From Leguminivora glycinivorella (taxonomy: Eukaryota; Arthropoda; Insecta; Lepidoptera; Tortricidae): a stretch of 64,000 nucleotides of DNA. Below are positions 52,993 to 63,905 of the stretch, in pieces. Below the pieces are notes generated by a model. It was not told the origin of the DNA. It did not search any database and saw nothing but the letters and a program-made list of their open reading frames with translations. A program made the position numbers and the translations under genes. Positions within the stretch are counted from its first letter, which is position 1. Each line of letters opens with the position of its first letter. The stretch is taken from positions 10,223,001 through 10,287,000 of the forward strand of contig NC_062983.1 in NCBI RefSeq assembly GCF_023078275.1. Reading direction: 5' to 3'.

Positions 52993-55991
52993 TAGGCTGG
53001 GTCGATTTTATATGGAATTTTTTTTTTTGTAATAAATCGTATCTGGGGGGGTCTAAAAAATTGCTATTATGTTTAACCTCTTAGATTTAGTATAAATAAT
53101 GTTAATCCGTTATATGATTTAGCCCTCTACAGATGTTCAAAGATTTGACTTTTTTAAATATTTTGTGTAATTTTCGTGTATGTTTATATTGATTTTTTAT
53201 ATTACTAAATAATTAAAAAACGCACGTATAATATAAAACATAGTGCAATTAGTAATAGAAAAAGCAATTCGTCACAATGTAGAAGTATAATCTCGAAAAT
53301 GTAATTGTTGAAAAACTTGTACTTTAACGACGTTAGCAGTTGTATTGTGCCTTATTATCAAAAGATGGCATTACAGATCTGGATTTCAGTTTGGTCCGAA
53401 TAATTCCATCTCGTGCATTTTTTGAAGCCACCGTGATCGATGCTTCCGTCACAAGTTTTATGCAACGTTCTACAGCCTGCGTGTGACATGGAAATTTAGA
53501 GAAAATTACATCTCGAGACGGTGAGACGTTGTCTATCATCTTCTGCAAATCCTCTTCAGACAAATGGCTCATTATTGGCGGAGGTGTAACTTGACACTCA
53601 GCCCAGATTATCATGTCTATATAATCAGTTGCAAGAAAATTGAGCTGAGGCAATTTAAACACCCTGACAGAATTACTGGTTGGCTGACGTCTTGCTTGTA
53701 AAATTTTTCTAAGAGCAAGTTCTCTCACAACTTTCCTCTCATCCGATACCATAGCAACTAGTATGTTTTCGGGGTGAGCGAAAAAAGCATTCCTTTGTAT
53801 CACAGGATCAATTATAGATCTGACTTTGTCATCGAAGGATCTAGTTAAACGTATTAAATTAAATACATGGTGGGCACCAAAAATACAGGTGGATTTTTGC
53901 TTTATTTCGAACCAGACCGGAGCGTACACTTTAACAATATACTCTGTTAGAGTTTTCAATTTATTCGACGGTTTCTGACATCCAATATAGTATCGTAATA
54001 TTCGATTTGCTGTGGTAAGCCAACGAGAATGAGCCATCTTTCCAGGTTGTCTATTTGCGAGTTCTGCACTACAAGTGCCTGTTGACACAGCACAACACAT
54101 TTCGTACAAATACTTTTGGTCCGTACTTAAAGATTTTATTACACTTTGGTCTATATTACGAATACAGCTAGTAATCGCTGCGTACTTTTTTACACGCAAT
54201 TTATCACAGGTTTCGAGAGCTTTTCCTATGGGCCCCGAGTATTCTCTAGGTCCACTTGTGCCTCCATCCAGTTGACAAAATAAGTGTCGTAAAGGCAACT
54301 CATTCGCATGGAGTTGGCATATAAGCCACTGTAATGGTTTTTGCAACTTCAACTCAGTCAATCTAATAACTCCTGATTTATAACCAGTGTTAGTGGCAGT
54401 CCCATCACAACCTATACATTTTAAATCATTTAAGTCGATTTTGTGGCTTTGACAGTATTCAACGATTGAATTGCAAATTTCTTTACCAGTTCCTGTTCGT
54501 GGCGTCGTGTGTTCTATAAGCAAGGTTTTGTCCTTTCTGCCGTCAAAATAAATCGCTTCCAATTGATTATAAGATACATTCTCCTGCAAGTTAAGTCTTT
54601 CGTTATGTCGAGCCCGTTGTAGCTTGCTTTTATCCACTACTAAGTTTTTGTCATCGTGAGATATAAGCCCTACGTCTTGTAGCACTGCAGTTGCGATTGC
54701 AGCTCCGGATCGATTAGAAATTCCATACCGATCACACGTTTTTGCCAGTTCTGGTAATTTTAGGTAGTTATAAGATGGATCACTTGGTTCTGCCATCGGC
54801 GTTGATATTACAGGTGGAGTAGTTATAGAATTGTAATCAGTTCTAGAAAGAGGCGAAGTACGTGTTATTTTTCGGTTAGAGCTTAAATCTGGTTGAGAGT
54901 TATAAAAGTCCGTTATACGGTCCTGCAACTTTTGCTGTCTTTTAATTTTTATGCAATTTTTTTGTGTCTGTATTTTGTCTACACCAGCTATAATCATTTG
55001 TCTGTGAGATCGTTGATCTAGCAAAAATGTTTGTTCGATGATTGGCACTTTATTTTGCTTAGCACAGGAACAATAATTGGTAGTCAGTACAATCGTGCAC
55101 TTGCATGCTGCAATGTCGAAAAGTCGCGTTAAACAATCGTTCTTGAAGCTAGTTAATTTATTCCTATATGTATCATTCATTTTACTTTTAGGGTGCCGTA
55201 TTATCTTTAGGTATTCATCGTAATACTTTTTTAACAACTCTTTTATTCTCTTGGGACTTACAGTAGGGATAGAAGCAGAAGCCCAGATCTTCGCAATGTC
55301 GCTGCTCACACAACCAAAAACTTCGGTTATTGACGGTTGCTTTCCTGAATTGAGATCTTGCAAACGGTGTCTTACGATAAGTATATATTTGATAGTGTCT
55401 GATATTGTAGGTAATAGTTTCACATTAAGGTCTGAAGGTGGTCCAAACAAAGGGCAAATAACTTCACTTCGTGTTTTGACGGCAGTCTGTTTAGCACTCA
55501 TTTTTAGGAATAGAACTTGAATTTATTTTACATATTATACCGTTCACTAAACTTTTTATCAGTTTTCCACTCGATTATATAGTTTTTTACATAAAAACCA
55601 CCAAATAAAACTAAGTAATTATGAGAACTCTTACTTGAAGTTTTTATGAACAAATTGGCGGTAAACGCGTAAATTGAGTTGACAGTTTTGACGCAAGTAC
55701 GCTTACCATTGTCTATGATGTAAAAAAAAAGTATCTGTAATGTACGTTCTGATACTCGCAATTAATGAATAAACTTAAAAAATCTTACGAAACGCTTTAT
55801 AACACATTTTAAAAATAAAATTAAAAACGTCGGAAAATTCTTTTTTTTTTAATATTCAAGCTATGGTAGAGAGCTAAAAGTTATATCAGATTTTTTTTAA
55901 ATTATTTTTCTTATGCTAAATAGACCAAAACGCAACTTTTTAAACATACCCAGCATCAAAAAATTTTTTTTTTCAAAATCGACCCAGCCTA
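52993..55991 (-). mobile_element. Complete 3-kb hAT-like DNA transposon
   Basis: Perfect 17-bp inverted termini TAGGCTGGGTCGATTTT, 8-bp duplication GTGTATAA (52985-52992 and 55992-55999). The uninterrupted site is visible in copy B near 41544-41551, so both borders are exact. One 722-codon transposase frame on the - strand. Looks autonomous. Confidence 0.95.
53333..55501 (-). CDS. Divergent hAT-like transposase, 722 aa
   Basis: ATG at 55501 to stop at 53333, intact. No zinc-finger BED signature is obvious at the N-terminus, although residues about 130-165 hold CKC and CSC pairs (AACKCTIV, NYCSCAKQ). Candidate catalytic pieces in order: EAIYFDGRKDKT (first Asp), KCIGCDGTATNTG (second Asp), ICQLHANELPLRH (a CxxH motif as in hAT transposases), MAHSRWLTTANRI (the hAT RW motif), and HTQAVERCIKLVTEAS, which matches the place of the catalytic Glu in the hAT (S)ERxFS block. 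With an 8-bp duplication this supports a hAT relationship, but the motifs are far from classical hATs. It would cut and reinsert the element via the 17-bp ends. Assignment of catalytic residues is inference. Confidence 0.8.
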   Translation of the reverse strand: MSAKQTAVKTRSEVICPLFGPPSDLNVKLLPTISDTIKYILIVRHRLQDLNSGKQPSITEVFGCVSSDIAKIWASASIPTVSPKRIKELLKKYYDEYLKIIRHPKSKMNDTYRNKLTSFKNDCLTRLFDIAACKCTIVLTTNYCSCAKQNKVPIIEQTFLLDQRSHRQMIIAGVDKIQTQKNCIKIKRQQKLQDRITDFYNSQPDLSSNRKITRTSPLSRTDYNSITTPPVISTPMAEPSDPSYNYLKLPELAKTCDRYGISNRSGAAIATAVLQDVGLISHDDKNLVVDKSKLQRARHNERLNLQENVSYNQLEAIYFDGRKDKTLLIEHTTPRTGTGKEICNSIVEYCQSHKIDLNDLKCIGCDGTATNTGYKSGVIRLTELKLQKPLQWLICQLHANELPLRHLFCQLDGGTSGPREYSGPIGKALETCDKLRVKKYAAITSCIRNIDQSVIKSLSTDQKYLYEMCCAVSTGTCSAELANRQPGKMAHSRWLTTANRILRYYIGCQKPSNKLKTLTEYIVKVYAPVWFEIKQKSTCIFGAHHVFNLIRLTRSFDDKVRSIIDPVIQRNAFFAHPENILVAMVSDERKVVRELALRKILQARRQPTSNSVRVFKLPQLNFLATDYIDMIIWAECQVTPPPIMSHLSEEDLQKMIDNVSPSRDVIFSKFPCHTQAVERCIKLVTEASITVASKNARDGIIRTKLKSRSVMPSFDNKAQYNC

Positions 55992-56515
55992 GTGTATAAT
56001 ATGCAGCCTTTTGTCCAAAATAATAATCAACGTTTTTACTTCAAGAAAGGTAACTAACTTCCAAGGAACAAATTAGCTTTACTCAAATGTCATATGACCT
56101 GTAGTGACTACTAATTAATATGACGAAATAACTAACCTCCAAAGAACAAATTAGCTTTACCCAAATGTCATATGACCTGAAGTGACTAATATGATAAAAT
56201 AATTGTAAACATTTATTTGTATTACAATTCGGGCAATTCTCCATGTAAGCGATCCTAATTAAATTTGTTTTTGGGATAAATTTAAATATGTAATTCAATT
56301 AGCAAATATGGGACATAATAAAACTGCGTTGGTTATAAAGCAATGACACCAATTATATATTTACTCTTTAGAAACACATCAAATACTCAACAAGGGAGTA
56401 AAATCATAAACATGGTTACTATTAAGTTACGTATAATGAAATAGTAAAATATGCTTATTTTTAATTACAATTTCATTAGTCAGTTTCATCAATTTATTCA
56501 GGTAGTTTTCATTAA

Positions 56516-57501
56516 CACGTTCACTGCGTTACGGGGGTTTTTGAACCCCGTACGCTGTCATCACTCAGTGCGGGTGAGAAAAATCGTGATCACTCCGCTG
56601 GTGCGGAAGCTGTATTTTGGTCATTTTTACAATACATTTGGATTTCTGCTCAAAAGTATTATTTATTGATATATTAATTATATACGGGGTCTCTGGAACC
56701 CCGTACCGACCAGGGGACAAAAATTACCTTTTAGTGCGATACGGGTCTCCGTGAACCCCGTAAAAGAATTTGCTGGCCCGTACGGGGTTGTGGGCACAGT
56801 ATCGCTAGTGCAGTGCTTACTGAAATACTTGTTATCGGCAAATTAAAAATGAAGCGCTCGAACCACACGTTAGAACTACTTTATTCCAAAAACAAAGGTT
56901 ATCCCACACAATCAACGTCAAAATCACCACAAATTGACATCTAATTGCAAGCTGGTAATTAAATATATGTTTTTAATATGTAAAAACGGTGGTGGTTTAT
57001 CTTATTTTATTTATCTTTTTTACTTAATTATATTAACTACTTTCACAAAAATACAAGAGTACAAAGTATCATATTTTTGATGTGTAATTTATTTGTTAAT
57101 ACAGCATATACATCGATTTTTTTATTTCCCATCACTACTAATTTATCGACCTTAATACATTACGTGCGTTACGGGGTGTACTAAGCCCCGTACTTTTTCA
57201 ATTTTAGTGCGATACGGGGATAAAATAACCCCGTATTTTCTTTTCTACATAATTTTGTGAGTTTTTATCGTATCCACGTGCGGGGATAATGACACATAGG
57301 AAATTTCATACTCTTACAGTTAGTCAAAAAAAATATTGGAAAATGCAATATTTCAGGAACTTACAGCACTTTTAACGAACTTAGGCGTACGGGGCACTTT
57401 TATACCCGTAACGCACTACGATGTAAACTATTACGGGGCGGATTGGGCCTCGTAACGCACTAGATTTTGGGTTAAGGTTTTGGCTTGCCGCAGCGAACGT
57501 G
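56516..57501. mobile_element. 986-bp TTAA element made of CGGGG palindromes
   Basis: Termini CACGTTCACTGCG / CGCAGCGAACGTG, TTAA on both sides (56512-56515, 57502-57505); empty site seen in copies A and B. The interior has at least six short inverted pairs of TACGGGG with CCCCGTA. Non-coding. The CACGTTC end is shared with the element at 35503-36627. Confidence 0.93.
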
Positions 57502-58736
57502 TTAATTAATTTTCATAGTTAAATACGGGTAATTATTATTAAATAATCAGACATAAACAGCGTTGTAGAGTTGTTTATAACAAAACACTAAAACATTAAC
57601 TTTTTAATTACATTTTCATTAATCCATTTCATAAATTAATTCAGACAATTTTCATTGAATAAATTCATAAATTAATTCAGGTATTTATTAAATAATCAGA
57701 TTAAGGTACTTCAAATAATCTCATAAATTAATTCAGACAATTATTATTATTATTATATAATCAGATTAAGGTACTTATCTCTGTTCGTGGCGCTGGTAGA
57801 ACTAAAAGTGACTGCTCGCCGACGAGCAGTCCCTTTTATAACCAGTCCAGGTAAACTTGCCAACCGACCCGATTTCTTTGTCTACCGACATTATTGCCAT
57901 AAATTTAAATGTTTGAGAGAAACGTACCTTAAAATGTTACAATTATTAAATATTATAATGGCAAATCCAACAAATTCAAGAATTTGTGTCTTGCCCTAGT
58001 CAACTGGTAGTTAAGGGCGTAATCCGTTATTCATTGTGCAATAAAGTTTCAATAAATATTCCGCCCCTAATCTCTGAAACTGTTCTGAAAAGTTTTAGAT
58101 ATGCAGATTATAGGAAACCCATAAGGAATGTATGAGTCATGGGACACACGCAGAAGCAGCACCCGCCAGGGTGCAAAGATTCTTTGAGAGTTCATGGAAT
58201 CTAAAACGAACTAGGCTGTTGGATGAAAATGGTGAATGAAATACCTGTCTATAGGATAAAAAATTCTACTACACAGCGCCAACTCGCCTCTTAGATTTTT
58301 TTTCATTTCAACCCGATCGTTAATTATATCCCTAACGCCAGCCAAAGCAAGTCAGAGATAGAGTCCTGGGTCACCTATCAGCACACTCGGTCGACGATAT
58401 TTTGGTGCTAATAAAAAAAAATCGGCCAAGAGCGTGTCGGGCCACGCTCAGTGTAGGGGCTCAAGTTCCGAAGTTCTACTTTTGTGATTTTTATCATATT
58501 ATTTTTTAAACAAATGGTTCAAAAGTTAGAGGGGGGGGAGACACACTTTTTTTCCTTTAAGAGCGATTATTTCCGAAAATATTAAATTTATCAAAAAACG
58601 ATTTTAGTAAACCCTTATTTATTTTTAAATACCTATCCAACAATATATCACACGTTGGGGTAGGAATGAAAAAAAAAATCAGTCCCTACTTTACATGAAG
58701 GGGGGGTACCCTAACAAAACATTTTTTTCCACTTTT

Positions 58737-59312
58737 TAGGGTTCCGTAGTCAACTAGGAACCCTTATAGTTTCGCCATGTCTGTCTGTCCGTCCGTCCGT
58801 CCGTCCGTCCGTCCGTCCGTCCGTCCGTCCGTCCGTCCGTCCGTCCGTCCGCGGATAATCTCAGTAACCGTTAGCACTAGAAAGCTGAAATTTGGTACCA
58901 ATATGTATATGAATCACGCCGACAAAGTGCAAAAATAAAAAATGGAAAAAAATGTTTTATTAGGGTACCCCCCCTACATGTAAAGTGGGGGCTGAATTTT
59001 TTTTTCATTCCAACCCTAACGTGTGATATATTGTTGGATAGGTATTTAAAAATGAATAAGGGTTTGCTAAGATCGTTTTTTGATAATATTTATATTTTCG
59101 GAAATAATCGCTCCTAAAGGAAAAAAAAGTGCGTCCCCCCCCTCTAACTTTTGAACCATATGTTTAAAAAATATGAAAAAAATCACAAAAGTAGAACTTT
59201 ATAAAGACTTTCTAGGAAAATTATTTTGAACTTGATAGGTTCAGTAGTTTTTGAGAAAAATACGTAAAACTACGGAACCCTACACTGAGCGTGGCCCGAC
59301 ACGCTCTTGGCC
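58737..59312 (-). repeat. Reverse copy of the GGAC dispersed repeat inside a forward copy
   Basis: Starts AGGGTTCCGTAGTCAACTAG, has an expanded (CCGT)n tract at about 58788-58852 and ends ACACGCTCTTGGCCGG. It interrupts the forward copy at CACTTTTT|ATTTTACC, absent from block 1. Together they form an inverted repeat of several hundred bases. Confidence 0.85.
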
Positions 59313-59655
59313 GGTTTTATTTTACCACTTTGTCGGCGTGATTGATATACATATTAGTACCAAATTTCAGCTTTCTAGTGCTAACGGTTACTGAGATTAT
59401 CCGCGGACGGACGGACGAACGGACGGACAGACAGACATGACGAAACTATAAGGGTTCCTAGTTGACTACGGAATCCTAAAAACAATAAATAGCTTTAAAC
59501 CATATCCATAAAGATTAGACTACATTTCGATAATAGGTTTGTCACATAAGGTTTAAAAGATATACTATCAAAGCCATTATTTAGTTCATAGACATATTGA
59601 AAACAAGTAAGTGGCCTTAGAAATTAATATTTTTTCGTTACAAATAAATTAATTT

Positions 59656-60460
59656 TGTAACGCGAACATTTACCAAAAATGTATAAACTCAGTGCAAACA
59701 AGCTTAGTTTAACCGGCCGCTACTAGATGGCGCCACCGGTACTGGTTTTCCGAGTGAACTTAGCAAATATTTAAGTGTTCCCGTAGACTTAAAATTCTAA
59801 AACCTAGTGCAACATGTGTTAACGGGTGCCTAGAATTTTATAGTAATCAAGTCAATACGTAACTCTTAGATAAAATTCGTCAAATTGTTAGTTTGGCCGT
59901 CCGTCAACAGATGGCGCCACGGGTATCAATATTGTGATATTGAACTTCGATGTTTAAATATTTAAATCATGGGACACGGTTCCCGTAACTTGTATATTTT
60001 ACTGAAGTAACTAGTAAATGTAAAGATTGTAAATAAGTAGTCAAACATGTAAAAAACAAACAACAATGTTAGTACTAAGATCAACTTATCTGTTACACAC
60101 AAAACTCAATAGATGTCGCTGTGCTGTGGCGCATCCCAAAGCTAGTTGACGCTATTAAGATTTTTCCTGGGATAACGACCTCATCCACTGAACAATGTTT
60201 AATTTGAGAAATAGTTAGGAGTCAATTCGTGCACACCTTATGTACCGTATCGGGACTTTGGTGGACCATTTGACTAAATCTATCATCGCTCCCTTAGCGC
60301 TCGACTGCTGTCCTCAAGGACGCTGTACGGCCTTTGATACCTAGTTTATTGTACTTAGCATAGTGCCGACTGGAAATAAAAGCCTAAGTCTGCTACACGC
60401 CGCCCTTTCACTACGCTCTCGCGCACGCCCCACCCCTCTACGGATTTTCATCCCCTTACA
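59656..60460 (+). repeat. 5' LTR
   Basis: 805 bp, TG...CA. Contains an AATAAAAG signal near 60376-60383. Confidence 0.95.
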
Positions 60461-60462
60461 TC

Positions 60463-60480
60463 TGGCGCCCAACTCGAGGC
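60463..60480 (+). promoter_or_regulatory. tRNA primer-binding site
   Basis: TGGCGCCCAACTCGAGGC begins two bases after the 5' LTR; TGG pairs with the CCA end of a tRNA. The exact tRNA was not determined. Confidence 0.8.
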
Positions 60481-60551
60481 CGTGCTGTGACGTCGCGAGG
60501 TCGATGACTGTCGAGACACTAAGAGCGAAGATTTTGCGGCAACGTGTAGAA

Positions 60552-61142
60552 ATGGCTGTTAACATGTCAGAAGGACAGTTCCAGCAGCTATTGGAGGCGA
60601 TCACCAGCGCTGTACGTCCTGCTCCGCCGCCGGTGAAGCGTAGCTCCTTCGCGAAGGCAACTTTCTTCTTCGTCGGTAAACGGGATCCAGCCTGCGTGCA
60701 AACGTTCCTGACAGCAGCTACGTGTTTCAAACGTCTCAATGACGCAATATGTAGTTTGCCTCTACAAGCGACCGCTCGAAAAGCGGTGAAAGTTGAAGTG
60801 CTGCCACCAGCCACAACCACTACCTGTACTGCGACAACCGCGACAGCAGCGCCAGCGCCGTCTCCGCCACCGCCCGTCAACACTTGTTATGGGTGCGGTA
60901 CGCCAGGCGTTGTTAGGAGCAGTTGCCCGAAGTGTGCAGTAGCTAAACACTACGGAACGCACCTACAGTCTTATGGAAGAGGGGGAGACCCAGAGACTAC
61001 CCCTGTACCAGCAACCGGAAATGAACGCGGACGTGCTCCCACACTGACTACAACTCAACGTCGACTTTCCTGTCACTGCGCCGGGTCGACTGCAGTTCCA
61101 GAGGGGGAGACTGTAACGCGAATATTTACCAAAAACGTATAA
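60552..61142 (+). pseudogene. Gag remnant with zinc knuckle
   Basis: From the ATG at 60552 (MAVNMSEGQFQQLLEAITSA) the frame runs through a capsid-start segment (SSFAKATFFFVGKRDPACVQ), skips most of capsid, then has a Pro/Thr-rich stretch and a zinc knuckle CYGCGTPGVVRSSCPKC, in which the usual His of CCHC is Val, and ends inside the 3' LTR at 61142. Frame is open further upstream into the 5' LTR. A knuckle of this altered type is known in some Gypsy-like (CsRn1-related) elements. Pol is entirely absent; the product could only be mobilised by a relative. Confidence 0.75.
61098..61111 (+). promoter_or_regulatory. Polypurine tract
   Basis: AGAGGGGGAGA followed by C directly before the 3' LTR; primes plus-strand synthesis. 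Confidence 0.7.
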
Positions 61143-61916
61143 ACTCAGTGCAAACAAGCTTAGTTTAACCGGCCGCTACTAGATGGCGCCACCGGTACTG
61201 GTTTTCCGAGTGAACTTAGCAAATATTTAAGTGTTCCCGTAGACTTAAAATTCTAAAACCTAGTGCAACATGTGTTAACGGGTGCCTAGAATTTTATAGT
61301 AATCAAGTCAATACGTAACTCTTAGATAAAATTCGTCAAATTGTTAGTTTGGCCGTCCGTCAACAGATGGCGCCACGGGTATCAATATTGTGATATTGAA
61401 CTTCGATGTTTAAATATTTAAATCATGGGACACGGTTCCCGTAACTTGTATATTTTACTGAAGTAACTAGTAAATGTAAAGATTGTAAATAAGTAGTCAA
61501 ACATGTAAAAAACAAACAACAATGTTAGTACTAAGATCAACTTATCTGTTACACACAAAACTCAATAGATGTCGCTGTGCTGTGGCGCATCCCAAAGCTA
61601 GTTGACGCTATTAAGATTTTTCCTGGGATAACGACCTCATCCACTGAACAATGTTTAATTTGAGAAATAGTTAGGAGTCAATTCGTGCACACCTTATGTA
61701 CCGTATCGGGACTTTGGTGGACCATTTGACTAAATCTATCATCGCTCCCTTAGCGCTCGACTGCTGTCCTCAAGGACGCTGTACGGCCTTTGATACCTAG
61801 TTTATTGTACTTAGCATAGTGCCGACTGGAAATAAAAGCCTAAGTCTGCTACACGCCGCCCTTTCACTACGCTCTCGCGCACGCCCCACCCCTCTACGGA
61901 TTTTCATCCCCTTACA
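61112..61916 (+). repeat. 3' LTR
   Basis: 805 bp, same ends as the 5' LTR, with two substitutions relative to it. Confidence 0.95.
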
Positions 61917-62330
61917 ATTTGTAATATTTTTGTGCAAGTCTCTTATAACTAAGCATAATCCGTTTGTATAAATCGAAACAAAACATGGTAAAATTAACCA
62001 AAACCTGAAGTTTATAATTTTTATAGTTTAATTTCATTTGATATTATGATTGTAGGTTTTCAGTTAAATCCCATTTTAATGTCCCTTTTAAATGTTTGAT
62101 TTTATTTGAAAAAGTAATAAAAATTAACAAAATTGTTGTGACCAGTGTGTATAATTGTCATTCGTCACCCTATTTCACAGCCGTTTTAAATACACCAAAC
62201 ATTTGGTTGCGAAAAATATATTATGTCTGTGCACTGTGATACGCTATTCCAACAAAAAAAAACAGAGTAGTTCCCTAACCGTATGTAAGTACCTACAATT
62301 GCTTATTTTACTTTTTTTTTTCAGGACAAT

Positions 62331-63905
62331 ATGTTAAAACTACTAGCCACCTTGCTTTTATTAAGCAGCTATGCAAATAGTGAAAAGTTCAATTTCACAA
62401 ATTACGCCCTATACAGGGTAACCCCGAGCACCGCTGAAGAACTAGAAATACTAAATTCCATGTTATCTAACCCTCAGTTAGATTTCTTCGAAGATCCAGT
62501 AATTGTCAATGAAATGGTCAGCGTAGTAACATCACCTGGATACAGAAAAACGTTTGATGATATATTAAAAGCAAATAGTATTGATGCTGAAGTTACTATT
62601 GAAAATATACAAACGTAAGTAATTTAAGCATGATCCCCTAAAACATAATATTACATAGGACTTATTGACCAGTGAGAAGATATAGGTAACGCACGGAAAA
62701 TAATGGTCACACAGAGATGAGAGTATATATTAAAAATAAAATTCAGGGTAAAACGCGATTAGCCAACCTTTTGTATCACATGATTGTTTGATCAGTGAAA
62801 AGATGATTCAACTTTTTTTTCTCAATTCAACTCAATTTAAGATGTTTCTGTTTGTAGGGTAATTGACAACGAAAAACACGGTAAATATATTCAACGCAAT
62901 GTGCAATCTATGACATGGGACGCGTACTATCCTTTGGAAGACATATACTCTTGGCTTGATGACATAGCTGCTGACAACAGTGATATAGTTACAATAATAA
63001 AAGGAGGAGAGTCATATGAACGAAGAGAAATTAAAGGAGTTAAAATTTCTCACGGTAGCGGTAGAAAGTCCATATTTATTGAAGGAGGTATACATGCTAG
63101 AGAATGGATAGCTGACGCAACAGTAAACTACATTATTACTCAGCTCTTGTATAGTGAAGATCCGGAAGCGCAAGCTGCTGCTAGAGATTTCGATTGGTAC
63201 ATATTTCCCTGCACAAACCCTGATGGTTATGTTTGGACATGGACAGACGTAAGTTTCTATACCTATGTGTTAAATAACATATTGCATTTTTTTTATTATT
63301 ATAGCGAAGATTTTTTTTTTATGTTTTGGTTTCTATTTTAGTTCAGACTGTGGCGTAAAAACAGGCGTCCCGTTGGAACTGAATTTGGAATTGATTTAAA
63401 CAGAAATTGGGACAGCAATTGGATGCGTAAGTAACTTTTGTGTTAAATAAATGAAAAATAGTACCGCAAATGTAAGCAGAATTAACATTAAGTAATCATT
63501 ATATGTTACGATTCCAATAAAAATAAATGATAAAAAGGATGTGTCAATATTACAGTCGAAAACTAAACCTTATAATTATCTCTCTGATTTGCGAGGTCTA
63601 TAGTGCCTATACTTATTTTGATCTAAACTATCCTGCAGAACTTTGCAGAAAGAGTTAATTGACTGGTGAAATAATTAGAATGAAAAATGTTTGTCTTTAC
63701 AGTTAAAGGTTCCAGCAATGATGCTTCTAGCGACATCTATGCTGGTACCGGTCCGTTTTCCGAACCCGAAGCAAGTACTTTAGCCGCCTATATAGAAAGC
63801 GTTGCAGAAAATATGGAAATGTATATCAGCTTCCATTCTGCGGGGCAAATGCTTATGGTTCCTTACGGAAATACTACTGACCGGTTGGACAATTATGAAG
63901 ATTCG
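62331..63905 (+). CDS. CP2: M14 zinc carboxypeptidase, exons 1-4 (continues past right edge)
   Basis: Exons 62331-62614, 62858-63248, 63342-63426 and 63703-63905, each with GT-AG borders matching CP1. It encodes signal peptide (MLKLLATLLLLSS), propeptide ending near QRN, and the catalytic domain up to SAGQMLMVPYGN and NYEDS. Seen active-site residues: His69 and Glu72 in GGIHAREW, Arg127 in WRKNRR, Asn144-Arg145 in DLNRNW, His196 in SFHSAGQ. Unlike CP1, the AAA after GGGGC is complete and exon 4 stays in frame. Exons 5-6, with Tyr248 and Glu270, lie beyond the window. Two residues differ from CP1 in exon 4 (Pro>Ala after SSND, Ser>Thr after EAS). Secreted, probably midgut digestive enzyme removing C-terminal residues; substrate preference unresolved. 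Confidence 0.93.

Larger units (their letters stand above)
52896..57972. repeat. Interspersed repeat, copy C, interrupted twice
   Basis: Same ends as copy B. The two gaps are the hAT-like transposon at 52993-55991 and the TTAA element at 56516-57501; without them it is about 1.08 kb. It shares small indels with B rather than A. AATT on either side may be a target duplication. Confidence 0.8.
59656..61916 (+). mobile_element. Young gag-only LTR retrotransposon
   Basis: Two 805-bp LTRs (59656-60460, 61112-61916), both TGTAACGCG...CCCCTTACA; I see only two differences between them, both in the first 60 bases. ATTT duplication (59652-59655, 61917-61920); empty site at 3432. The 651-base interior holds only a gag remnant, so it is non-autonomous. 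Confidence 0.95.

Noticed and set aside
60341..60883. 180-codon frame opposite gag
   Set aside because: Antisense of the gag remnant and LTR with Val/Ala/Gly low-complexity sequence; no domain.
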